A stretch of 49,424 nt of DNA from Microcaldota archaeon (GTDB lineage: Archaea > Micrarchaeota > Micrarchaeia > Micrarchaeales > CABMGC01): the NCBI GenBank assembly GCA_028866835.1, contig JAGWHJ010000007.1:1-49424 (forward strand), in the 5' to 3' direction. Both the position numbers and the translations under genes were made by a program. Of this stretch, positions 26,182-33,977 are shown piece after piece; position 1 is the first letter of the stretch; each line of letters opens with the position of its first letter. The notes beneath the pieces are model-generated. The model saw only the letters and a program-made list of their open reading frames with translations. It was not told where the DNA came from and searched no databases.

Positions 26182-28059
26182 GTGGGGAATGCACCCGCAG
26201 CTGAATATGTGATTGAAATGGGAAAGACCTTCGAGACAAAGAGGCGTATACTTCAATTGTTAAAGTCCGGGAACAGGACACCTACCGAGATATACAAGAT
26301 GCTGAATCTTGCACCGTCAACCGTGAGCCAGCACCTGAAGGAACTGAAGGAGGCTGGGCAAGTAGAGGAATACTTCGATGAGCATTTCAGGAACATAAAG
26401 TATTACGGACTGCGCGTCCAGCAGGCGCATCCGATTGCGGTGCAGCAAAAGGCCGCAAGGGATGCAACCTACCTGAGATACGGTATGGGCGCTATAATAA
26501 TAATTGCAATACTTGGCATTGCGTACTTTGCCCTGGCAAGCGGCAGCGTGCAAGGCCAGGCGCTGGCATACTCATCGCAGCCGCAGGTTGTGCAGATGCT
26601 CCTGACCGATCCGCCGCACGTTCCAAACGGGACAACATCCCTTCTGGTTTCGTACTCTGCCCTGGCTCTTGCAGTGAGCAACAGCAGCGGTAAAGGGATC
26701 ATAAAACTCAACTCAAGCGGCAAAGTCGACCTCATGGGCTTGATCAATGCAAGCACTTTGCTCTCAAACGCAAAGATACCTGCTAATACAGCGGTTCAGG
26801 CGGTCGCCTTCGACATATCTAATGCTTCAATAACAATAAGCGGCACAACGTATCCGCTTCTTGTATCAAAGGGCCACATAGTGGCCAATGTGACTGGCAA
26901 TTCCACGTCAACAAATTCGACCATCCTGTTAGACTTCTCGCCCACCGTTGCCGTCATATACACAAACAGCTCGCCTGTGTTCGTACTGGTCCCTTCAATA
27001 AGGACAATAAGGATACCTGGCATAGTACTGAAGGAGAACGGTTCCTACTCGGTACCGAGGCCGCTCAACATCACAGAGAGGATGCATCTCGAGCACGTGC
27101 GCGCCAACATCACCATATCCAACGCGTCCCTGAGCACAGGCGACAACATAACGACGATACACGTCACCGTTACCGACAACTCCAACCAGAGCGTCACCCT
27201 CGAGCACCTTTTCATACTGGGCAATGAGACGATAAACCTGAACCTGAGCACCATGAACCAGGACATGCCTTACATACCTGTCCCGCCAAACGTGCCTGAT
27301 CTGGGCATCGGCGTGAACACATCCGGAAACGCGCAGGTAGCCCAGAATATGGGAATGGACATTAACACATCTGGGCCTGTGGTGATTGCGCAGAATCTAG
27401 GCGTTGGCACGAACGCATCAGGGGCTGTCCAAGTTGCTGAGGGAGACATGCATGTCTCCATGGGCATGAATGACACCGGGTCCATGGGTCCGGGCTCATT
27501 CGGTCATGCCTTCATAATTACCTCAGGAAACTTGAGCGCAGAAGAGCATATGGGTTGGAACAGGATGAACTGGAGCAACCCCAACGACACCATCCTGAGC
27601 AGCTTCCTTGGGCATGGGATGCCCGGCATATCCGGAGACCTGCATTCGATCGAAGGCATCAGGCTCAACGCCAGCGCGCAGGGCCATGTGGATGAAGGGA
27701 TAAGCGAGGCCCAGGGGCTGATGGCGAACATCGTCAAGTACCGCGTCGTTGCATTCTTCATCGGCCAGAATGGCACCCTCACATTGCCTGAACTCCAGCC
27801 TTGCGAGATCCACGGCAATGTCCATGCCAGCGCCAATTCGAGCATCTCCCATGTAGAGATAAACTGCGTAAACGGCAACGACTTTGGGGCGGGCGGCTAC
27901 ACGCTGGCTCCAGGAAAGTCCGTCACGCTTACATTCACCGGACATCTTGCGCCGACCGACAGGAGGCTTGTGCTCAACGTCCAGTCAGGAGCAAGGTACA
28001 AGGTGACGGTGATGGGAAACGAGGGCGCATACGCCACAGCTAACGTCACAGCAGGATAA
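26182..28059 (+). CDS. Membrane-anchored one-component regulator: ArsR-like HTH, TM, DUF4382-like extracellular domain
   Basis: FETKRRILQLLKSGNRTPTEIYKMLNLAPSTVSQHLKELKEAGQV; TM IIIIAILGIAYFALASG; DPPHVPNGTTSLLVSYSALAL...ILLDFSPTVAVIYTNSSPVFVLVPSIRTI (DUF4382-like). Confidence 0.75.
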   Translation: MGNAPAAEYVIEMGKTFETKRRILQLLKSGNRTPTEIYKMLNLAPSTVSQHLKELKEAGQVEEYFDEHFRNIKYYGLRVQQAHPIAVQQKAARDATYLRYGMGAIIIIAILGIAYFALASGSVQGQALAYSSQPQVVQMLLTDPPHVPNGTTSLLVSYSALALAVSNSSGKGIIKLNSSGKVDLMGLINASTLLSNAKIPANTAVQAVAFDISNASITISGTTYPLLVSKGHIVANVTGNSTSTNSTILLDFSPTVAVIYTNSSPVFVLVPSIRTIRIPGIVLKENGSYSVPRPLNITERMHLEHVRANITISNASLSTGDNITTIHVTVTDNSNQSVTLEHLFILGNETINLNLSTMNQDMPYIPVPPNVPDLGIGVNTSGNAQVAQNMGMDINTSGPVVIAQNLGVGTNASGAVQVAEGDMHVSMGMNDTGSMGPGSFGHAFIITSGNLSAEEHMGWNRMNWSNPNDTILSSFLGHGMPGISGDLHSIEGIRLNASAQGHVDEGISEAQGLMANIVKYRVVAFFIGQNGTLTLPELQPCEIHGNVHASANSSISHVEINCVNGNDFGAGGYTLAPGKSVTLTFTGHLAPTDRRLVLNVQSGARYKVTVMGNEGAYATANVTAG

Positions 28060-28071
28060 CGCTTTTCTTTC

Positions 28072-28115
28072 CAGGCTGGCAAGATGCACGGATGCCATCC
28101 CCAGACGCCAGCCTG
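28072..28115. other. Inverted repeat CAGGCTGGC-N26-GCCAGCCTG with a small nested GGAT/ATCC hairpin (possible terminator or RNA element)
   Basis: Perfect 9-bp arms at 28072-28080 and 28107-28115. Confidence 0.5.
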
Positions 28116-28197
28116 CCTTTCTTCTGCAGCCTTCTCATGGGCACTAGAAACGAAGATTTATGATACTTGACTTACAAAGGAATCTGAGGTCCTTCAC

Positions 28198-28995
28198 TTG
28201 AAAAAAGAGAGCCCAGAGGAGAAGAGGAGGCGTCTCATAATGCTCGCAAAGGCGAGCGTGAGCCAGGCATATTCAACAGGCGAGCATTCCGTCATGCAGG
28301 CGATAGGCTCGTACAACGAATCGGAGCGCATAAGGAACCTCCTGCACGAGAAGCTCGAGGAGTGGTACGGCATATACTTCCCCGAGCTCAAGCTCTCGAA
28401 CCAGCTGTCATATGCAAGGTTCGTGGCCGAGTTCGGAATGAACAAGAAGAGCATAGAAATGGAGAGGCTCGAGAGGCTGCTGGGCGAGGCCTCGAAGGAC
28501 GTGCTCTCAAGGGCTGGCACGAGCATAGGGAGGGAGCCCACCGAGAAGGAGTTCGAGATGCTGAGGAGCCTTGCTAATGCGGAGCTCCAGATGGACGAGC
28601 TGCAGCAGGGGCTTGACAGATACCTTGACGCAGCGACAAAGGAGCTCATGCCCAACATAGTGTACCTGATAGACTACAAGATAGCCGCTGAGCTGCTCGC
28701 AAAGGCTGGATCGCTCACAAGGCTGGCAAACATGCCAGCGGGCACGATACAGCTCCTCGGCGCTGAGAAGGCTCTTTTCAAGCACATAAAGTTCCATTCG
28801 AAGCCGCCGAAGTACGGCGTGCTGTACAAGCTGCCGCAGATCAACACCGCTCCAAAGGGCGATCGCGGAAGGATGGCAAGGGTTTACGCGACCAAGATAA
28901 GCATAGCCGCCAGGGCCGACGCATACTCAAAGAACTTCATAGCGAAGAAGCTCAAGGAGCAGCTTGACAAGGCCCTGAAGAGGCATCATAAATAG
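28198..28995 (+). CDS. nop5: Nop5/Nop56-like C/D RNP protein, N-terminally short
   Basis: VMQAIGSYNESERIRNLLHEKLEEWYGIYFPEL, GSLTRLANMPAGTIQLLGAEKALFKHIK...PPKYGVLYKLPQI, GRMARVYATKISIAARAD. Confidence 0.88.
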   Translation: MKKESPEEKRRRLIMLAKASVSQAYSTGEHSVMQAIGSYNESERIRNLLHEKLEEWYGIYFPELKLSNQLSYARFVAEFGMNKKSIEMERLERLLGEASKDVLSRAGTSIGREPTEKEFEMLRSLANAELQMDELQQGLDRYLDAATKELMPNIVYLIDYKIAAELLAKAGSLTRLANMPAGTIQLLGAEKALFKHIKFHSKPPKYGVLYKLPQINTAPKGDRGRMARVYATKISIAARADAYSKNFIAKKLKEQLDKALKRHHK

Positions 28996-29001
28996 CCTTC
29001 A

Positions 29002-29331
29002 TCATCCAGGGCGCCTGAACTGACGTTCTCTTTCCTTTGGCATAGGATCCCTGATCGGCGGCATGAAAACGAAGGTCCTCTTGTTCGGGCCGCCACCGTT
29101 CCTGTGCGCACCGCGGTATTCGAGGCCGAATGCTATTATCATGGACAGGTCATCCCTCGTGACGGCATGCGTCGTCAAGCCAAGGCCCTTGCTCACCCTG
29201 CCCACGATCTCGACATCCGCATGCCTCCTTGTCTTCAGGAGCGCGGACCTGAGCACCTCTATATCGCCACTGCGTTGCTGCCTTGCCAAAACCGCCATTG
29301 CATACCTTCCTGGATGAGGAGCAATGGCCAC
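29002..29331 (-). CDS. Hypothetical protein
   Basis: 109-aa ORF convergent with nop5; coding-like composition only. Confidence 0.4.
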   Translation of the reverse strand: MAIAPHPGRYAMAVLARQQRSGDIEVLRSALLKTRRHADVEIVGRVSKGLGLTTHAVTRDDLSMIIAFGLEYRGAHRNGGGPNKRTFVFMPPIRDPMPKERERQFRRPG

Positions 29332-29517
29332 CGAAAGTTCTTAAAGCTAACCTGCAAGTACGTTACATTCCGAAGGAAAAGTCCCAAAGTAACAGGCTCG
29401 TCTATCAGTTTTGCCCAAGGTTTTAATGCCTGTTTGAAGCGGATTTTGACTTTCTTATAACCAAGTGATAAGCTTTAAATAGCTTCGGGGCATAATAGTC
29501 CTTTAGGTTAGATATAA

Positions 29518-31497
29518 TTGGTGAACTATGTGGGAGTTAATGATAAGGATGTAAAAGCAGCAACTGAAGTCATGGACCAAAATCTCGTCGTCAATATAAA
29601 CAACAAGAGGCCTGAGGTGTCTCTAGCAACTGAAGACTATTCGCTGAATCCCGTTCTGGCTCCGTACCACAGGACAACCGAGCAGATGGACAGGATGCCT
29701 GTGCTTGAGCGCACGAAGACGGTGTGCCCGGAGTGCAAGCTCATTGTGGATGGCACCATCTACAAGGATGGCGAGAACGTCATGATAAGGAAGAACTGCC
29801 CTGAGCACGGCTTGACGGTCGAGAAGTACTGGGAAGACTATGACATGTACATAAAGATGAAGAACTACAACTACTACGGCCGCGGCTTTGACAATCCCAA
29901 TTACATAAACAAGGGAGAGAACTGCCCGTTCGACTGCGGTATATGCGAGAGGCACAAGTCGCACACCGGTCTTGCGAACATCGTCATAACGAACAGGTGC
30001 CACTTGAGCTGCTGGTACTGCTTCTTCTATGCAAAGGAGGGCGAGGCTATATACGAGCCTACCATCGACGAGATAGAGCACATATATCACGTACTGAGGA
30101 CGCAGAAGCCGATACCTGCGAACGCTCTACAGATAACCGGCGGAGAGCCTACGATGAGGGAGGATCTTCTCAAGATAGTGCAGATGGCAAAGGAGGCCGG
30201 CTTCGACCAGATACAGCTGAACACTACCGGAATAAACCTTGGCAACAACCCTGATATGGCCATAAAGGTCAAGCATGCGGGGGTAAGCTGCCTCTACATG
30301 AGCTTCGACGGCGTTTCAAAGCGCGCAAACCCCAAGAACCACTGGGAGGCGCCTTCAACGCTTGAGGCGTGCAGGAAGGCAAACCTAGGCATAGTGCTCG
30401 TCCCTACCGTAATAAGGACGATAAACGACCACGAGCTAGGGGACATAATCAACTTCGCAATAAACAACATAGACATAATAAGGGCCGTTAACTTCCAGCC
30501 CGTATCCCTAGTAGGGAGGATGCCTTCAAAGCTCCGCGAGAAGCAGAGGATCTCCATACCTGGGGCGATAAAGCTCATAGAGCAGCAGACCGACGGCGTG
30601 ATAACGAAGGAGGACTGGTTCTCCGTACCTTACGTCGGAGGGATAAACAAGTTCATAGAGGCGCTTTCGGGATCGTACAAGTACGACCTCTCCATACACT
30701 TCGCGTGCGGAGCAGGCTGCTATGTCTTCATAGACAACGACAACAAGATAATACCGCTAACAAGGTTCGTCGACGCAGCGGGCCTGATGGAGCACCTGCA
30801 GCAAGCGATAAACGAGATGGAGGGCAAGTCGAAGCTTGAGAGAAGGTACATCGCGCTAAAGGCTCTCATGGGCCTGAGAAGGTACATAGACAAGGAAAGG
30901 CAGCCAAAGTCAATAAACTTCGGCAAGCTCTTCATGTCCCTGCTCCTGAAGCACGACTTCGCTACGATGGGCAAGTTCCAGCTCAAGTCGCTGTTCCTGG
31001 GCATGATGCACTTCCAGGATGAATACACATATGATATAAAGAGGGTCGAGAAGTGCGACATACACTACGCGATGCCCGATGGCCGCGTGCTTCCGTTCTG
31101 CACGTTCAACGTCTTCCCGGAGGTGTACAGGGACAAGATACAGAAGCAGTACAGCATACCCTCAAGGGAATGGAGATCCATGCACCCTGACTGGAGCTAC
31201 GGCGGGGACAAGTACAGGAGGGATGTCCACGCAATAGAGGCCAGCGACGCGTACCAGAAGACGTACAAGCAGATGATGAACTACTTCACGATGCCAGTGA
31301 ACAGGGCCGAGGCTGCCGCGATGGCGGCAAGGACCGGCAGGTCAAGGGCATCGGCAATGGCTTCAGCCCCAATGCCTTCAATAATGCCGACGCCTCCTAA
31401 GCACCACGAGGAGGAGGGCGAAAGCTGCGGCTGCGGTGGAAACTGCGGCTGCGGAAAGGGCGCGGAAGGGGAGAGCTGCGGCTGCGGAGGACAGTAA
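29518..31497 (+). CDS. tes: Radical SAM protein of the tetraether lipid synthase (Tes/MJ0619-like) family, with Cys/Gly-rich tail
   Basis: TVCPECKLIVDGTIYKDGENVMIRKNCPEHG, GENCPFDCGICERHKSHTGLANIVITNRCHLSCWYC (CxxxCxxC), QITGGEPTMREDL; tail GESCGCGGNCGCGKGAEGESCGCGGQ. TTG or GTG start. Confidence 0.85.
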   Translation: MVNYVGVNDKDVKAATEVMDQNLVVNINNKRPEVSLATEDYSLNPVLAPYHRTTEQMDRMPVLERTKTVCPECKLIVDGTIYKDGENVMIRKNCPEHGLTVEKYWEDYDMYIKMKNYNYYGRGFDNPNYINKGENCPFDCGICERHKSHTGLANIVITNRCHLSCWYCFFYAKEGEAIYEPTIDEIEHIYHVLRTQKPIPANALQITGGEPTMREDLLKIVQMAKEAGFDQIQLNTTGINLGNNPDMAIKVKHAGVSCLYMSFDGVSKRANPKNHWEAPSTLEACRKANLGIVLVPTVIRTINDHELGDIINFAINNIDIIRAVNFQPVSLVGRMPSKLREKQRISIPGAIKLIEQQTDGVITKEDWFSVPYVGGINKFIEALSGSYKYDLSIHFACGAGCYVFIDNDNKIIPLTRFVDAAGLMEHLQQAINEMEGKSKLERRYIALKALMGLRRYIDKERQPKSINFGKLFMSLLLKHDFATMGKFQLKSLFLGMMHFQDEYTYDIKRVEKCDIHYAMPDGRVLPFCTFNVFPEVYRDKIQKQYSIPSREWRSMHPDWSYGGDKYRRDVHAIEASDAYQKTYKQMMNYFTMPVNRAEAAAMAARTGRSRASAMASAPMPSIMPTPPKHHEEEGESCGCGGNCGCGKGAEGESCGCGGQ

Positions 31498-31527
31498 TTC
31501 TGCTTGAAAACTTAATGGCGTGTCCGT

Positions 31528-32217
31528 ATGGATAGAAGGGATAATGCGCCGCAGGAGAGCGGTTTTGCAAAGGACCTAGAGGAAGAGGTAGAGTATGATG
31601 ACCGCGTCACGTACAACGGCAAGACCTACCGCGTCCCTTACAAGCTCATAAAGGAGGTCACGTTCACGAAGCTGAATCAGGCCGAGCTCAGGGACATAGA
31701 GCATTCCGCAAGGCTCCAGTACCGCCTTCTTCTCATGGATCCCGTATTAAGGGCGAAGGTCGAGTTCATACGCGGCAAGATAACAATAATATACAATCCC
31801 GTCGGTGCTGACAACAGGAAGGAGAAGATAAGCATGCGAGATCTAATAGACTTCCTTGCGAAGGAGGGCGTGTATGTGGATTCCAACTCAATGTCGGAGA
31901 GGGACGTCGACTACGTTGAGGAGATATTCAAGACGCAGTTCGATCCAGCATCGATAAGGGAGCACCCTCCGTACAGCTACTCCTTGGCGGAGTGGAAGAA
32001 GATGAAGCCGAAGTACGAGAAGGAAAAGGCCGAGTTCGACAAGGCCAAGCTCGACAAGTTCCACGAGTGGCAGGGCAAGTACATAAGCAGTTATCCTGAG
32101 ATAGCCGGCGAGCTCGGCATAAAGGTCGACGAGCAGCCCAAGAAGCCTTCGCTGAAGGACAGGATCTTCGGTAAGAAGAAGGAGAAGGAAAAGGGCTTCT
32201 GGTTCCACGGCGCCTGA
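31528..32217 (+). CDS. Conserved hypothetical protein
   Basis: 229-aa ORF with strong coding character, directly after the Tes-like gene. Confidence 0.6.
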   Translation: MDRRDNAPQESGFAKDLEEEVEYDDRVTYNGKTYRVPYKLIKEVTFTKLNQAELRDIEHSARLQYRLLLMDPVLRAKVEFIRGKITIIYNPVGADNRKEKISMRDLIDFLAKEGVYVDSNSMSERDVDYVEEIFKTQFDPASIREHPPYSYSLAEWKKMKPKYEKEKAEFDKAKLDKFHEWQGKYISSYPEIAGELGIKVDEQPKKPSLKDRIFGKKKEKEKGFWFHGA

Positions 32218-32235
32218 ATGCTTAACGTGCAATCT

Positions 32236-32736
32236 CTATCTTCTGGCCTCAATAAACCTATGCATGCTATCTAATTCTTCGGAATGACCTCTTATGATAT
32301 CAAGAGAATCAGCCTCTAGACCAGAGCGGTCTTCAGATCTGGCAAGGTCTCTCAACGCCCTTCTAGCGTGCCTTATTCTGTCTGCTAGGCTGGGCCCTAT
32401 CCGATCTGCAATCAACTCTTCAGCGGCAAGTCCAGCTACTCTTTTAGCATCGTGTAGCTCTCCTGCATTTATGTAAGCTAATGTTGCCCTCAGGTATGCC
32501 CCGCCCCTTTCAAATGCCCATCCTGCTTTCCTGAAATCTTCTTTCGGATCAAGAGAGCGTTGTCGATTCTGAGGTTCGCGCCTAGCCACTTCCTCGTAAT
32601 GCCTGCCGGCTTCCCTGAGAGCCGCCTCCCCGTCACGCGCCAATCTTTCTGCCTCTACCCAGACTTGGGAGATAGGTTTCGCGGCGTCCTGTTGCGGCCT
32701 AATATCTACAACTTTAGAATTTCTTCCTAGCGCCAT
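32236..32736 (-). CDS. Alpha-helical (TPR/SNAP-like) hypothetical protein
   Basis: EDFRKAGWAFERGGAYLRATLAYINAGELHDAKRVAGLAAEELI. Confidence 0.5.
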   Translation of the reverse strand: MALGRNSKVVDIRPQQDAAKPISQVWVEAERLARDGEAALREAGRHYEEVARREPQNRQRSLDPKEDFRKAGWAFERGGAYLRATLAYINAGELHDAKRVAGLAAEELIADRIGPSLADRIRHARRALRDLARSEDRSGLEADSLDIIRGHSEELDSMHRFIEARR

Positions 32737-32890
32737 ATCAACCTGTACTATACCAATGATATAAAAGGATAGCGCATCAACGCATAGAAAACTTCTTAAA
32801 CAGAACCCTCCTCTGATTTACCTAAGTAAAAGGATAAGCTTAAATATAAGGATGGATACCCTGATTGTATCACGAAACAGATCCTTTCGT

Positions 32891-32906
32891 TTTAAGCACG
32901 CTTAAA
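32891..32906. promoter_or_regulatory. Near-perfect palindrome TTTAAGC-AC-GCTTAAA upstream of the surface-protein locus
   Basis: 7-bp arms read directly, about 25 nt upstream of the ATG at 32932. Confidence 0.55.
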
Positions 32907-32931
32907 CTGCACGCTTATCAGGGGACTTAAT

Positions 32932-33921
32932 ATGGCCAATATGACAACCATTAGACAAAGGGCTTTGGGTGAGGAGAGCAGAAGCATGGCATTGATAGAT
33001 GCGCTTCGGGACAGGGGCTCAGCACTCATGTCTTCGGTAAGGGGCAGGTCAATGATCATCGGCTCAAGCGCAACGCTGCTGGCGGCATCCATGGGAGCTG
33101 CAACAGGGGTCATGGCGCATGGAAATGCTAATCAATCAAACGCAGGCGATTCGAAGGTAAAGGTAATCAAGTGCGTCGAAGACGTTCACGGAAAGAAGAA
33201 GGTCGTGTCGATGGCGGTGCAGCTTGCGCAACGCACCGGAGGCACCCTTGAAGGAGCAAAGACAAGCGGCAAGGGAAACCAAACCAGCGAAAAGGAGCGC
33301 AGGGATAGAAGTGAAGACAGGCAGGAGAAGCGCGCGAGAGAAAAGGAGCGCAGGGACAGGAATGAGGACAGGCGCGAGCACAAGAAGCAAAAGCTGCCTA
33401 AGTGCCCTCCAGAGCCTAAGGCAAAGACCGGCCCTACAGGGCCTACGGGCGCCACAGGCGCTACCGGACCTGCCGTAGTTGTACCTGCACCAGGACCTGC
33501 GCCTGTCACAACCACCACGACTTCAACGTCGACCACGACAACTCCTTTGGCAATAGCGCTTGCGCCGCTCACGGCATCTCCGTCAAACACGATAACGCAG
33601 GGCCAGACGGTTACGGTCACAGGCACGCCGCCAACGGTGGGGCAGGGGCCATACACACCGCAATTCTATGAGACGCCACCGAACTTCTCGAATCCAATAT
33701 TGGCAGTAGACTGCCAAAACTCGCAGTCATTCACGTGCGTGTTCAACACGAACAGCACCACGACTACTGGCCCGTACACCTTCACCCTTTCAGTCACTGG
33801 AGGTGCAGGGCAGACCGCGTCGGCCAGCATAAATGTATTTGTCTACCCTGGCCTGCCTTCGGCAAGTGGGGCTTCGGCGAGCAGGATTTCTATCCGCGGA
33901 TCGGTCCAGGCAAGTGGCTGA
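32932..33921 (+). CDS. Surface protein: internal TM, Arg/Glu/Lys/Asp-rich repeats, collagen-like GPTGPTGATGATGP, Thr stalk, Ig/PKD-like domain
   Basis: KERRDRSEDRQEKRAREKERRDRNEDRREHKK; GPTGPTGATGATGP; domain shares the ITQGQTVTVT...SFTCVFNTNSTTTTGPYTFTLSV pattern with the next gene. Confidence 0.7.
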   Translation: MANMTTIRQRALGEESRSMALIDALRDRGSALMSSVRGRSMIIGSSATLLAASMGAATGVMAHGNANQSNAGDSKVKVIKCVEDVHGKKKVVSMAVQLAQRTGGTLEGAKTSGKGNQTSEKERRDRSEDRQEKRAREKERRDRNEDRREHKKQKLPKCPPEPKAKTGPTGPTGATGATGPAVVVPAPGPAPVTTTTTSTSTTTTPLAIALAPLTASPSNTITQGQTVTVTGTPPTVGQGPYTPQFYETPPNFSNPILAVDCQNSQSFTCVFNTNSTTTTGPYTFTLSVTGGAGQTASASINVFVYPGLPSASGASASRISIRGSVQASG

Positions 33922-33977
33922 ATGCCTGTCAAGATAGCAAGGCATATTGCCATGCATAGTAGATATGGGGCGAAATA

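Noticed and set aside
32944-33480. Possible frameshift or contamination behind the RD/RE-rich plus collagen-like region
   Set aside because: The frame stays open from signal segment to beta domain, and the beta domain is shared with the neighbouring adhesin, so a single real ORF is more likely.
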